The notes below the pieces were generated by a model that was not told the origin of the DNA, made no database searches, and saw nothing but the letters and a program-made list of their open reading frames with translations. A program made the position numbers and the translations under genes. Below, in pieces: positions 46,608 to 57,982 of a stretch of DNA of 64,000 bases (position 1 is its first letter; every line of letters starts with the position of its first letter). This DNA comes from Rhodococcoides fascians NBRC 12155 = LMG 3623 (GTDB lineage: Bacteria > Actinomycetota > Actinomycetes > Mycobacteriales > Mycobacteriaceae), in contig NZ_BCWW01000004.1 in the NCBI RefSeq assembly GCF_001894785.1, positions 62,001 to 126,000 on the forward strand, in the 5' to 3' direction.

Positions 46608-47999
46608 GTGAGCGGCGGTTTCGGAAGTGACATCTCGGACGACGAGTCGGACGGCGACGGATTGTTCGATCCGCCCGCGGCACCGGATCCGATGATCGAC
46701 CAGCCGCGTCCGACTTCCACGTTAACGCGCCCCGACGCACCGCTCGCTGTGCGCATGCGACCGACGACGCTCGACGAGGTCGTCGGACAGTCTCATCTGC
46801 TGGCACCCGGCGCACCGTTGCGTCGTCTCGTCGAGGGATCCGGAGCGTCCTCGGTGATGCTGTACGGCCCGCCCGGAACAGGAAAAACCACGCTGGCGTC
46901 GTTGATCTCGGGGGCGACCGGTCGCAAGTTCGAGGCGTTGTCCGCCCTCTCGGCCGGGGTCAAGGAAGTGCGCAACGTCATCGAACTCGCGCGCCGCCGG
47001 CTGTTGTCCGGTGAGCAGACCGTGTTGTTCATCGACGAGGTTCACCGTTTCTCCAAGACGCAGCAGGACGCACTGCTCGCCGCCGTCGAGAACCGAATCG
47101 TGTTGCTCGTGGCCGCCACGACGGAGAATCCGTCCTTCTCGGTGGTGTCACCACTGCTGTCGAGATCGCTGGTGCTGCAATTGCAGCCGCTCGGCTCCGA
47201 GGACATCGAACTGTTGCTGACCCGTGCGGCAAACGATCCCCGAGGCCTGGACGGTGCGGTGACCATCGCCGAGGACGCAATGGATCACCTGGTGCGGCTC
47301 GCGGCCGGTGACGCCCGCCGAGCGTTGACGGCCCTCGAGGCGGCAGCGGGTGCCGCAACCGACGGAACGCTGGACCTCGCGACGGTCGAGGCCAGTGTCG
47401 ACAAGGCCGCGGTGCGCTACGACCGTGACGGCGACCAGCACTACGACGTCATCAGCGCGTTCATCAAGTCCATCAGGGGATCCGACGTCGATGCCGCACT
47501 TCATTACCTCGCACGCATGATCACCGCGGGGGAGGACGCCCGCTTCATCGCGCGGCGGCTCGTCGTCCATGCGAGCGAGGACATCGGGATGGCCGATCCC
47601 ACCGCACTGCAGACGGCCACCGCCGCGGCGAGTGCCGTGCAGATGATCGGGATGCCGGAGGCGCGACTGGCGCTGGCGCAGGCAACCATTCACCTGGCGA
47701 CAGCGCCCAAGTCCGGTGCCGTGATCGGCGCCCTCGGAGCGGCCATGGCGGACGTCGCCGCAGGCAAGTCCGGATCGGTGCCTCCGCATCTGCGCGACGG
47801 CCACTACAAGGGTGCCCAGGGGTTGGGCAACGCGGTCGGATACAAATACCCGCACAGCAGTCCGGGTGGCGTGCTGGGGCAACAGTATCCGCCCGACGAA
47901 CTGGTGGGCGTGAACTACTACGAGCCCACCGAACACGGTGCCGAGCGCGAAATCGCGACCAGGGTGGGGAAACTGCGGCGCATCATCCGAGGCCGATAG
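46608..47999 (+). CDS. rarA: Replication-associated recombination protein A (RarA/MgsA) ATPase
   Basis: The 463-residue AAA+ clamp-loader-like protein has VVGQSHLL, Walker [16 protein letters not shown], Walker [20 protein letters not shown], sensor 1 [13 protein letters not shown], and the RarA-specific C-terminal tetramerisation part with DYNPPH-equivalent [17 protein letters not shown] and [11 protein letters not shown]. It acts at stalled replication forks. The first about 45 residues are acidic and variable. The GTG start is in a leaderless arrangement. alaS follows after 43 nt, as in mycobacteria. Confidence 0.93.
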   Translation: MSGGFGSDISDDESDGDGLFDPPAAPDPMIDQPRPTSTLTRPDAPLAVRMRPTTLDEVVGQSHLLAPGAPLRRLVEGSGASSVMLYGPPGTGKTTLASLISGATGRKFEALSALSAGVKEVRNVIELARRRLLSGEQTVLFIDEVHRFSKTQQDALLAAVENRIVLLVAATTENPSFSVVSPLLSRSLVLQLQPLGSEDIELLLTRAANDPRGLDGAVTIAEDAMDHLVRLAAGDARRALTALEAAAGAATDGTLDLATVEASVDKAAVRYDRDGDQHYDVISAFIKSIRGSDVDAALHYLARMITAGEDARFIARRLVVHASEDIGMADPTALQTATAAASAVQMIGMPEARLALAQATIHLATAPKSGAVIGALGAAMADVAAGKSGSVPPHLRDGHYKGAQGLGNAVGYKYPHSSPGGVLGQQYPPDELVGVNYYEPTEHGAEREIATRVGKLRRIIRGR

Positions 48000-48030
48000 G
48001 CCCTCGAATCGGCACAGGGTCTGACGACGC

Positions 48031-48036
48031 TAACCT
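48031..48036 (+). promoter_or_regulatory. -10 element of alaS, leaderless configuration
   Basis: TAACCT fits TANNNT and lies 6 nt before the GTG start at 48043. No Shine-Dalgarno sequence is present. Confidence 0.5.
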
Positions 48037-48042
48037 GTATCA

Positions 48043-50712
48043 GTGCAGACCCATGAGATCCGCAGGCGTTTCCTCGACCATTTCGTGAAGGCGGGACACA
48101 CCGAAGTACCCAGTGCGTCGTTGATCCTCGACGATCCCAACCTGCTGTTCGTCAACGCGGGCATGGTTCCCTTCGTGCCGTTCTTCCTCGGGCAGCAGAC
48201 GCCGCCGTACAAGACGGCGACGAGCGTCCAGAAGTGCGTGCGCACCCTCGACATCGAGAACGTCGGTATCACCACTCGGCACAACACGTTCTTCCAGATG
48301 GCCGGAAACTTCTCGTTCGGCGATTACTTCAAGCGCGACGCGATCAAGCATGCCTGGACCCTGCTGACCGACAGCGTCGAAGACGGCGGCTACGGGTTCG
48401 ATCCCGAGCGGATCTGGGCCACGGCCTACCTCGACGACGACGAGGCGATCGAGCTGTGGAAGGAGATCGCCGGTCTGCCCGACGAACGCATCCAACGTCG
48501 TGGAATGGCCGACAACTACTGGTCCATGGGAATCCCCGGACCCTGTGGACCCTGCTCGGAGATCTACTACGACCGAGGCCCCGAGTTCGGTGCCGAAGGC
48601 GGCCCCGAAGCCGACGAGGACCGGTACATCGAAATCTGGAACCTCGTCTTCATGCAGAACGAACGCGGCCAAGGCATCAGCAAGGACGATTTCGAGATCC
48701 TCGGCCCACTGCCGAAGAAGAACATCGACACCGGCATGGGCGTCGAGCGCGTGGCATTCCTGCTCCAAGGCGTCGACAACGTGTACGAGACCGATCTCGT
48801 GCGGCCGGTCATCGCCAAGGCAGAGGAGCTGTCGGGTCGGACCTACGGCAGTAACCACGACGACGACGTCCGCTTCCGCGTCATCGCCGACCACGCGCGC
48901 ACCGCTGCATTGCTGATCTCCGATGGAGTCAATCCCGGCAACGACGGCCGCGGCTACGTGCTTCGGCGCCTGCTGCGTCGCATCGTCCGATCCGCGCGAC
49001 TCCTCGGCGCACCCGACGAGACGATGGCGCAGTTCATCACCGTCGTCCGCGACACCATGGCCGAGTCGTACCCCAACCTGGTCACGGACTTCGATCGCAT
49101 CCTCACCGTCGCAGTGGGGGAGGAGACCGCCTTCCTCAAGACCCTGACGTCGGGCTCGCGGCTGTTCGAGGGTGCCGCGGAGGCCGTCAAGGCGTCGGGC
49201 GCGAAAAAGATCGGCGGCGCCGAAGCCTTCGCGCTGCACGACACCTACGGGTTCCCGATCGACCTGACGCTCGAAATGGCCGCCGAGGCCGGACTGTCCG
49301 TGGACGAAGACGGATTCCGCTCGTTGATGGCCGAGCAACGCACTCGCGCCAAAGAGGACGCCCGCGCGCGCAAGCATGCACACGCCGACCTCACCGTCTA
49401 CAAGGATTTCGTCGACGGTTCGCCGACCGAGTTCACCGGGTTCGACGAACTCGGTTCCGAGGCAACGGTTCTCGCGTTGATCTCCAACGGCGTTCGGGTT
49501 CCGACCGCGGTCGCCGGCGAGAGCGTGGAGATCATCCTCGACCGCAGCCCGCTGTACGCGGAATCCGGTGGTCAGATCGCCGATATCGGCACCATCACCG
49601 CACCCGGCCTGACCGTCAAGGTCAACGATGTGCAGAAGATCGCCAAGAAGGTGTGGACCCACAAGTCCGTGGTCGATACCGGCCAGATCACCGAGGGTGA
49701 CACCGTGCATGTCGACGTCGACCACGCCTGGCGCAAGGGCGCCACCCAAGGACACTCGGGCACGCACATGGTGCACGCCGCACTGCGCCAGGTGCTCGGA
49801 CCCAATGCGACGCAGGCAGGCTCGCTGAACAAGCCGGGGTACCTGCGCTTCGACTTCTCCTGGCAGGGCGCGTTGTCCGAGGCGCAGCGCGACGACATCG
49901 AGAATGTCGCCAACGATGCGGTCGGCTCGGACTACGAGGTCAACACCCTCGTCACCGACCTCGACAGCGCCAAGAAGATGGGGGCAATGGCGCTGTTCGG
50001 CGAGAACTACGGCGACGAGGTCCGCGTGGTCGAGATCGGCGGGCCGTTCTCGATGGAACTGTGCGGTGGCACTCACGTCCAACACTCGTCGCAGATCGGT
50101 CCGGTCACCATCCTCGGCGAATCCTCGGTCGGCTCGGGAGTACGCCGCGTCGAAGCCTTCGTCGGCCTCGACTCGTACCGCTATCTGGCGAAGGAACGCG
50201 CGCTGTTGGCCGGCGTCGCGTCGTCGTTGAAGGTCCCGTCCGAGGAGGTGCCGGCGCGCATCGAGAACCTGGTCGAGCGTCTTCGGGTCGCCGAGAAGGA
50301 ACTGGAGTCGGTCAAAGCCGCGGCCGTTTTGGCCTCTGCGGGAGAGTACGTCGGTAAGGCCGAACGGTTCGGTGACGTGCGAGCAGTCGTCGCGCAGGCA
50401 CCCGACGGCGTCGGCGGCAACGACCTGCGGACGCTCGCCACCGACATCCGCGGCCGACTCGGCACCGATCCGGCCGTCGTCGTGCTGTTCGGCACGGTCG
50501 GCGGCAAGGTCCCGTTCGTGGTCTCGGTGAACAAGGCCGCCCAGGAAGCCGGAATCGCGGCCGGCGAGCTGGTCGCGTCGTTCGGTCCGAGCATCGGTGG
50601 CCGAGGTGGTGGCAAGCCCGAACTCGCCCAGGGATCGGGCTCGGATGTCGCGGGCATCGCCGCAGGGATCGACGCCGCTCGGGCGCGATTGACCGAACTC
50701 ACCACCCACTGA
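48043..50712 (+). CDS. alaS: Alanyl-tRNA synthetase
   Basis: The 889-residue enzyme has the class II core starting [20 protein letters not shown], with FVNAGMVPF and [12 protein letters not shown]. An editing domain carries the [14 protein letters not shown] and CGGTHV zinc and catalytic motifs, and a C-terminal domain with the glycine-rich [15 protein letters not shown] ends the protein. It charges tRNA-Ala and edits mischarged Ser/Gly. It heads an operon with ruvX, mltG and aroE. Confidence 0.97.
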   Translation: MQTHEIRRRFLDHFVKAGHTEVPSASLILDDPNLLFVNAGMVPFVPFFLGQQTPPYKTATSVQKCVRTLDIENVGITTRHNTFFQMAGNFSFGDYFKRDAIKHAWTLLTDSVEDGGYGFDPERIWATAYLDDDEAIELWKEIAGLPDERIQRRGMADNYWSMGIPGPCGPCSEIYYDRGPEFGAEGGPEADEDRYIEIWNLVFMQNERGQGISKDDFEILGPLPKKNIDTGMGVERVAFLLQGVDNVYETDLVRPVIAKAEELSGRTYGSNHDDDVRFRVIADHARTAALLISDGVNPGNDGRGYVLRRLLRRIVRSARLLGAPDETMAQFITVVRDTMAESYPNLVTDFDRILTVAVGEETAFLKTLTSGSRLFEGAAEAVKASGAKKIGGAEAFALHDTYGFPIDLTLEMAAEAGLSVDEDGFRSLMAEQRTRAKEDARARKHAHADLTVYKDFVDGSPTEFTGFDELGSEATVLALISNGVRVPTAVAGESVEIILDRSPLYAESGGQIADIGTITAPGLTVKVNDVQKIAKKVWTHKSVVDTGQITEGDTVHVDVDHAWRKGATQGHSGTHMVHAALRQVLGPNATQAGSLNKPGYLRFDFSWQGALSEAQRDDIENVANDAVGSDYEVNTLVTDLDSAKKMGAMALFGENYGDEVRVVEIGGPFSMELCGGTHVQHSSQIGPVTILGESSVGSGVRRVEAFVGLDSYRYLAKERALLAGVASSLKVPSEEVPARIENLVERLRVAEKELESVKAAAVLASAGEYVGKAERFGDVRAVVAQAPDGVGGNDLRTLATDIRGRLGTDPAVVVLFGTVGGKVPFVVSVNKAAQEAGIAAGELVASFGPSIGGRGGGKPELAQGSGSDVAGIAAGIDAARARLTELTTH

Positions 50713-50717
50713 CGATC

Positions 50718-51248
50718 GTGCCGACTCAGGGGCGAGGCCCCGATCGACCCGGCGTCGACGATCCGGGCCGCGGCAGACGCATCGGCATCGACGTCGGGAG
50801 CGTTCGCATCGGCATCGCGTCGTCCGACCCCGACGGCGTCCTCGCGACGCCCGTCGAAACGGTGCCGCGGTCCAAGGTCAAGGGACCCGATGCGCCGGAC
50901 GTCGTCCGGGTGGCGGAAATTATCGCCGAGTACGAGGCCGTCGAGGTCGTCATCGGACTGCCTCGGACGTTGCGCGGTGAACGTGGAAGTGCAGTCGACG
51001 CGGCGGAGAGATTCGGCCGTTCTCTGCACAGGCGGTTGGCCGGCGTGCCGATTCGCATGGCCGACGAGAGACTGACTACGGTGAGCGCGTCGCGTGCCTT
51101 ACGGGAGAGTGGTGTGCGCGCGAAGGATCAGCGATCGGTCATCGACCAGGCCGCCGCGGTAGCGATACTGCAGGGTTGGCTCGACGAACGACGGGCCGCG
51201 GCGCACCGAGCAACGACGAATTCAGGATCGACGGAGGTCGACGAGTGA
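50718..51248 (+). CDS. ruvX: Putative Holliday junction resolvase RuvX/YqgF
   Basis: The 176-residue RNase H-fold protein has the nucleotide-binding [32 protein letters not shown] and the C-terminal [14 protein letters not shown]. YqgF proteins act in ribosomal RNA maturation and possibly junction resolution. It begins 5 nt after alaS, and its stop overlaps the mltG GTG. The N-terminal about 18 residues are variable. Confidence 0.92.
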   Translation: MPTQGRGPDRPGVDDPGRGRRIGIDVGSVRIGIASSDPDGVLATPVETVPRSKVKGPDAPDVVRVAEIIAEYEAVEVVIGLPRTLRGERGSAVDAAERFGRSLHRRLAGVPIRMADERLTTVSASRALRESGVRAKDQRSVIDQAAAVAILQGWLDERRAAAHRATTNSGSTEVDE

Positions 51249-52678
51249 GCAACCATGGGTCCGATGATCGGGGTCGACGGCGGGTGGCCCCGGACGAGGC
51301 CCACACCGATCCGATCGGGTATCGCGTGGACGAGGGCAGTGAGTTCCACCGGAGTATGAATCGGTCCCGGCCGCCGCAACGCAGTGAACCGCATACGCAG
51401 GGCACCCGTCGTGCGGACCGCGAGGCCGGCGGCGGCCCGGTAGTCGACCCGGATGCCGGAGCGATGCCGCAGGCCGTGGGTCGGAGCCGCGCCGCCGGTC
51501 GCAGGGAACGCGCTGCGTCCAGCCGGAAGCGTCGTGGCCGAGTCGTCGCCCTGGTTCTCGGGCTGCTGTTGGTCGTCGCCGTGGCAGGAGGGGGGTACTT
51601 CGCAGTGAACAAGTTCGGGAATCGAACGACACCGAACGAGGACTTCGCGGCCGGTTCGTCCGGTGACGGAGTCGTGATTCAGGTCCATCCCAACGACACC
51701 GCCCAGCAAATTGGTACCGAGGCTGCGGACAAGGGCGTGGTGGCGAGTTCCGGAGCGTTCCTCGAAGCTGCGCTGCAGAACAATGCGATCACGTCGGTCC
51801 AGCCGGGCTTCTACCTGCTCACCAGCGGTGTTCCGGCTTCCCGCGCGGTCGAGGAGCTGGTGGATCCTGCCTCGCGGGTGGGAAACATGGTCATCTCGGA
51901 GGGGCGTCAACTGCACGACGCGAGAGACGTGAACACCGGTTCGGTCAAGAAGGGGATCTACACCTTGATCTCCGAGGCCAGCTGCGTGGATCGGACCGGC
52001 AGCGGCAGTCCGACGTGCATCAGCTACGACGATCTGAACGCAGCAGGAGCGGTCGACGATCCGGCAGCCCTGGGAGTGCCGCAGTGGGCAACCGACCGCG
52101 TCGAGGGCGTGCCGGACCGAGACCGGCAACTCGAGGGTCTGATCTCCGCCGGAACGTGGGACTTCGATCCCAGCGCCGCTCCTGCGGACATCCTGAAGCA
52201 ATTGGTGTCCGAGAGCGCCACCCGGTACGAGGACACCGGAATCCTCACCGCGGGCAGCAACTCCGGACTGACCCCGTACGACACACTCGTCGCGGCCTCG
52301 CTGGTGGAGCGTGAATCCCTGCCGCAGGACTTCAGCAAAGTGGCGCGGGTGATCCTCAACCGTCTCGCGGTGCCGCAGAAGCTCGAATTCGACTCGACGG
52401 TGAACTACTCGCTCGACACCACCGAGGTGGCCACCACCGACGCCGATCGCGCCACGGTGACGCCCTGGAACACCTATGCCAGCGAAGGGCTGCCCGCCAC
52501 TCCGATCTCGTCCCCGAGCATCGGTGCGGTACAGGCCGTCGAGATGCCGGCCGACGGAGACTGGCTGTACTTCGTGACCATCAACCAGGCTGGGGAGACG
52601 CTGTTCACCCGCAGTTACGACGAGCACCTGGCCAACATCGGCAAGGTGGAAGCCGGATTCCTCGACAGCGGCCGCTGA
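51245..52678 (+). CDS. mltG: Endolytic murein transglycosylase MltG
   Basis: The 477-residue protein has a long arginine-rich cytoplasmic N-terminus (about 95 residues), one transmembrane helix, a LysM-like region, and a catalytic YceG domain with the conserved Glu in AASLVERES and later YTYG-equivalent and [14 protein letters not shown] motifs. It cleaves nascent glycan strands and sets peptidoglycan chain length. It is coupled to ruvX by a GTGA overlap, and aroE begins 1 nt after its stop. Confidence 0.92.
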   Translation: MSNHGSDDRGRRRVAPDEAHTDPIGYRVDEGSEFHRSMNRSRPPQRSEPHTQGTRRADREAGGGPVVDPDAGAMPQAVGRSRAAGRRERAASSRKRRGRVVALVLGLLLVVAVAGGGYFAVNKFGNRTTPNEDFAAGSSGDGVVIQVHPNDTAQQIGTEAADKGVVASSGAFLEAALQNNAITSVQPGFYLLTSGVPASRAVEELVDPASRVGNMVISEGRQLHDARDVNTGSVKKGIYTLISEASCVDRTGSGSPTCISYDDLNAAGAVDDPAALGVPQWATDRVEGVPDRDRQLEGLISAGTWDFDPSAAPADILKQLVSESATRYEDTGILTAGSNSGLTPYDTLVAASLVERESLPQDFSKVARVILNRLAVPQKLEFDSTVNYSLDTTEVATTDADRATVTPWNTYASEGLPATPISSPSIGAVQAVEMPADGDWLYFVTINQAGETLFTRSYDEHLANIGKVEAGFLDSGR

Positions 52679-52679
52679 C

Positions 52680-53492
52680 ATGCGTGCCGCCGTACTCGGC
52701 AGCCCGATCGAGCACTCGAAGTCACCGGTGCTCCATCGGGCGGCTTACCGCGCCCTCGGCCTCGACGAGTGGACCTACGACCGCATCGAGTGCACGGCCG
52801 AGCAACTTCCCGGACTGGTCGACGGTTTCGGGCCGGATTGGGTCGGCGTGTCGGTGACGATGCCCGGCAAAGTCGCCGCTCTGACGTACGCGTCGGAACG
52901 TACCGAACGCGCCGTCCTGGCCGGGTCGGCCAACACTCTGCTGCGGACGACGTCGGGATGGCGGGCGGACTGCACGGACGTGGACGGCGTCGTCGGCGCA
53001 CTGCGAGATGCTCGAATCGACGATCTGACCGGTGCCGCCGTGACGGTGGTGGGTGCAGGAGGTACGTCGAGACCCGCGATCGTGGCACTGGCAACACTGG
53101 GTGCCGCGTCGGTCACGGTGGTTGCTCGATCGGCCGATCGTGCGACGGCCACTCTCGAGTGCGCGGTGGCCGCCGGGCTCCGCGCCGACTTCGCACAGTT
53201 CAGCGATCCCGGGCTCGCCGACGTCGCAGCGGCGTCGGCCGTGCTGGTCAGCACCGTCCCCGCAGCCGGGGTTGCCCCCTTCGCGGCCGCTCTCGGCCGG
53301 GCACCCGTGGTACTCGATGCGATCTACGACCCCTGGCCGACCGCACTCGCCGCTGCGGTCGACGACGCCGGCGGAACGGTCATCAGCGGACTGTCGATGC
53401 TGCTCAACCAGGCCTACGGGCAGGTAGAGCAATTCACCGGTATGTCGGCACCCCGATCGGCCATGCGAGAGGCGCTCGGCGTCGTTCTGTAG
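52680..53492 (+). CDS. aroE: Shikimate dehydrogenase
   Basis: The 270-residue enzyme has LGSPIEHSKSPVLHRAAY at the shikimate-binding N-terminus, the catalytic Lys in SVTMPGKVAAL, TDVDGV with the catalytic Asp, and a nucleotide-binding VVGAGGTSRPAIVALA. The C-terminus has GLSMLLNQAYGQVEQFTG. It reduces 3-dehydroshikimate. It follows mltG by 1 nt. The variant nucleotide loop differs from the usual GAGGAA. Confidence 0.93.
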   Translation: MRAAVLGSPIEHSKSPVLHRAAYRALGLDEWTYDRIECTAEQLPGLVDGFGPDWVGVSVTMPGKVAALTYASERTERAVLAGSANTLLRTTSGWRADCTDVDGVVGALRDARIDDLTGAAVTVVGAGGTSRPAIVALATLGAASVTVVARSADRATATLECAVAAGLRADFAQFSDPGLADVAAASAVLVSTVPAAGVAPFAAALGRAPVVLDAIYDPWPTALAAAVDDAGGTVISGLSMLLNQAYGQVEQFTGMSAPRSAMREALGVVL

Positions 53493-53540
53493 CCGCGTCT
53501 GTCGTCGCCCGACCGGCAACCTCCATCGGCACCCGTCGAT

Positions 53541-53594
53541 CATCGGCTGTGCACAGGGCATCGGCTGTACACAGGGCGGCGGTTGTCCACAGGT
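53541..53594 (+). repeat. Three 18-bp tandem units with a DnaA-box-like core
   Basis: Three consecutive 18-nt units (53541, 53559, 53577) share CATCGGCTGT-CACAGG or a variant. The third contains TTGTCCACA, identical to the actinobacterial DnaA-box consensus, and the first two read TGTGCACA and TGTACACA at the same phase. They lie in the gap between aroE and the prepilin peptidase gene. Confidence 0.7.
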
Positions 53595-53653
53595 CTTTTC
53601 GTGACCTGGACTGTTCGCGCAACTCGGTTCGTCTCGGTGCGACGCTTCGAGCC

Positions 53654-54241
53654 ATGTGGAGTCTGGGTGTTGCGGTCACGGTCGGTGCTGTCGCCGGTGT
53701 GGTGCTGCGCGTCGTGTTGCGTCGATGGGAGCCGCGTTTTCTACCGGCGCTGTGTGTCCTCGGATCCGGGTGGGCGTGGTGGAGGTTCGGGGACAGCCCG
53801 CATGCCGCGTCGTGGGGGCTGATCACCTGGTGCGTACTGACGTGGTGGTTCGCAGCGCTGATCGCCGTCGACGTGCGGTGTCGCCGGCTGCCGAACGTGT
53901 TGACCGTTCCCGGTGCGGTCGTGGTTCCGGCAGTGCTGGTGGCGACGGGTTCGGCTCAGGCTCTGCTGGGCGGCGGGCTGCTGTTCGGCATCTACCTCGT
54001 GGTTCATCTCGGTGCGCCGAGGGCGTTCGGCGCGGGTGACGTCAAGCTCGCCTGGTCGGTGGGTTCGATCGCTTGCCTGGGCGGTACAGCCGGGTGGACC
54101 GTCGCGGCGTTGGCGGCGCCGGTGGCCACAGCCGTGGTGGGGTCGATCGCGGCGGTCTGCGGATACCCCGGTGCGCGCATCGCGCACGGGCCGTCCATGT
54201 GCGCGGCCACCCTGCTGGCAGTTGCGGCGGCCACGACGTGA
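53654..54241 (+). CDS. A24-type prepilin peptidase, minimal form
   Basis: The 195-residue membrane protein has about six hydrophobic helices and the two aspartic-protease motifs of the family: Asp73 in AVDVRCRRLPN and Asp129 in GAGDVKLAW. It lacks the N-terminal methyltransferase domain of PilD, like the short TadV/CpaA-type enzymes that process Flp pilins. No pilin genes are nearby. It lies between aroE and aroC, an arrangement shared with mycobacterial Rv2551c. Confidence 0.88.
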   Translation: MWSLGVAVTVGAVAGVVLRVVLRRWEPRFLPALCVLGSGWAWWRFGDSPHAASWGLITWCVLTWWFAALIAVDVRCRRLPNVLTVPGAVVVPAVLVATGSAQALLGGGLLFGIYLVVHLGAPRAFGAGDVKLAWSVGSIACLGGTAGWTVAALAAPVATAVVGSIAAVCGYPGARIAHGPSMCAATLLAVAAATT

Positions 54242-54253
54242 AAAGATGTTCGA

Positions 54254-55437
54254 GTGCTGCGCTGGATAACTGCCGGAGAATCCCACGGACCCGCTCTCGT
54301 CGCCATCCTCGAAGGAATGGTCGCGGGAGTCGAGGTGACCTCGGACGACATTGCTCGCCAACTCGCTCGCCGCCGCCTCGGTTACGGCCGCGGTGCTCGC
54401 ATGAAGTTCGAAGCGGACAAGGTGACCCTCACGGGCGGCGTTCGTCACGGCCGGACCATGGGCGGGCCGGTGGCGATCGAGGTCGGTAATACCGAATGGC
54501 CGAAGTGGGAACAGGTGATGTCGGCCGACCCCGTCGACGAGGCCGTCCTCGCCGATCTGGCTCGCAACTCTCCACTGACTCGACCACGACCCGGGCATGC
54601 CGACTTCTCCGGGATGCTCAAGTACGGTTTCGACGACGCACGTCCGGTGCTCGAGCGTGCCAGTGCGCGTGAAACCGCGGCGCGGGTGGCGATCGGAACG
54701 GTCGCGCGGCTGTTCCTGAAGCAGGCGTTCGGCATCGACGTCGTCTCGCACGTGATCTCCATCGGTGCCTCGGATCCCTACGTCGGCCCGCCGCCCGCGG
54801 GCGCGGACATCGATGCCATCGACGAGTCTCCGGTGCGGGCCTTCGACAAGGCCGCCGAGGAGTCCATGATCGCCGAGATCGAAGCCGCCAAGAAAGACGG
54901 CGACACCCTCGGCGGCATCGTCGAGGTCGTCGTGCACGGACTGCCGGTCGGCCTCGGCTCGTTCGTCTCGGGTGAACGCAAGCTCGACGCCAGACTGGCG
55001 GCTGCGCTGATGGGCATCCAGGCGATCAAGGGTGTCGAGGTGGGCGACGGTTTCGAGACCGCGCGCCGACGCGGCAGTGTCGCACACGACGAGATCAAGC
55101 CGGGGCCAGACGGAGTTCTCCGCTCGACGAACCGTGCGGGCGGGATCGAAGGCGGAATGACCAACGGTGAGGCTCTGCGGGTGCGTGCCGCGATGAAGCC
55201 CATCTCCACGGTTCCCCGCGCCCTGTCGACGGTGGACATGTCGACCGGCGACGAAGCGGTCGCCATCCACCAGCGCTCGGACGTATGCGCTGTTCCGGCC
55301 GCCGGGGTCGTGGCAGAGACGATGGTTGCCCTCGTGCTCGCGCAGGCAGCGTTGGAGAAGTTCGGTGGGGATTCGCTGGCGGAGACGACGAGCAACGTCG
55401 ACCACTACGTGAAGGGCACCGCCGCCCGACCTCCGCG

Positions 55438-55441
<4 letters not shown>
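54254..55441 (+). CDS. aroC: Chorismate synthase
   Basis: The 395-residue FMN-dependent enzyme shows [47 protein letters not shown], and [20 protein letters not shown]. It converts EPSP to chorismate. The GTG start lies 12 nt after the prepilin peptidase gene, and its stop overlaps the aroK ATG. Confidence 0.97.
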
Positions 55442-57115
<1,674 letters not shown>

Positions 57116-57153
57116 ATCCAGGTGTTGTACGCCTGCGACACACTTTGAACACA

Positions 57154-57199
57154 CAACGGGCGGTGGTCGATGCATCGGTGCATCGACCACCGCCCGTTG
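57154..57199. terminator. Perfect 21-bp hairpin after aroB
   Basis: Arms of 21 nt beginning CAACGGGCGGTGG pair perfectly around a TCGG loop in the gap between convergent aroB and the B-4DMT gene. No U-tract is seen on either side, so it is a U-less bidirectional terminator. Confidence 0.75.
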
Positions 57200-57216
57200 G
57201 ACGTGTGCCGCGTGGA

Positions 57217-57867
57217 TCAGGAGCCGTCGGCGCTCCCGTGACGGTTGCCGCGCTTGTCCATCCGGGGCTTGCCGTCGGCGTCGACAGCCGAGAACACCTC
57301 GGTGTCGGCCTCGCCGTGCTCGGGTGCCCATTGCGGTTCGGCCTGCGACCGTGTGCCCGCCTGGTCCGCCCGCTCGGCCGAGCCCGCGTTCACCAGCTGG
57401 CGCTCGTGTGCTCGCTCGGCGTCGGAGGTGGCCAACTTCTTCTTCGCCTCGCGGTTGACGATCTGCCTGCCGACGAACATCGCGATGCTCGCGACGACGA
57501 ACACCGTCAGGATCGTGAACGCTGCGCCCGAGGTCAGCTCGAAGATCAGTCCGTTCTGGCCCAGGCTGAAGTCGACGAAGAAATCGATGATCCAACTGAT
57601 CAATCCGGCAAGCAGGCCGCCGACCACAGCAGCCTTCAGCCAGACCATCGTCAGGTCCTCGCCCTTGTCCGGGTCGGGGTTCCTGCGTCGGTCGCGGATC
57701 CCGTCGATGCCGGCCCAGACGGCGATGACGAGCACGACGAGGGCATACGCCACCCATCGCAGCGCCGAACCGCTCAGAGGCCACATCGACACCGCTGCCC
57801 CCAGCAGCAGTCGAGCGACGACGTTGATCAAAGCCATACCTATGCCACGCACTGCCCACCCAGTCAT
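57217..57867 (-). CDS. B-4DMT family membrane protein
   Basis: The 216-residue protein has four hydrophobic helices (about residues 5-30, 34-52, 76-98 and 108-132), followed by a charged cytoplasmic C-terminal 85 residues. It fits the bacterial four-helix drug/metabolite-transporter-like family (compare Rv2536), with no known substrate. The ATG at 57867 has no Shine-Dalgarno and is 7 nt after TATGCT, suggesting a leaderless mRNA. It is convergent with aroB and divergent from pepQ. Confidence 0.78.
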   Translation of the reverse strand: MTGWAVRGIGMALINVVARLLLGAAVSMWPLSGSALRWVAYALVVLVIAVWAGIDGIRDRRRNPDPDKGEDLTMVWLKAAVVGGLLAGLISWIIDFFVDFSLGQNGLIFELTSGAAFTILTVFVVASIAMFVGRQIVNREAKKKLATSDAERAHERQLVNAGSAERADQAGTRSQAEPQWAPEHGEADTEVFSAVDADGKPRMDKRGNRHGSADGS

Positions 57868-57874
57868 GCGGCAC

Positions 57875-57880
57875 AGCATA
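57875..57880 (-). promoter_or_regulatory. -10 element of the B-4DMT gene, leaderless configuration
   Basis: On the minus strand TATGCT, a TANNNT match, is 7 nt before the ATG at 57867. Confidence 0.5.
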
Positions 57881-57969
57881 TCCGCACGTGGCCGATTGTG
57901 TGTCGGGGCCCACAGGTTCGCCGTGGGGGCGGCGCAGCCGAGGCTCCCGATCCGTTGACGGCCGACCAG

Positions 57970-57975
57970 TAATGT
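57970..57975 (+). promoter_or_regulatory. -10 element of pepQ, leaderless configuration
   Basis: TAATGT fits TANNNT and lies 7 nt before the ATG at 57983. The intervening CGGGAAC has no good Shine-Dalgarno. Confidence 0.5.
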
Positions 57976-57982
57976 CGGGAAC

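Noticed and set aside
48040..50709. A long antisense open frame of 889 codons opposite alaS
   Set aside because: It mirrors alaS codon for codon in a high-GC sequence, has no recognisable motif, and alaS is clearly the real gene.
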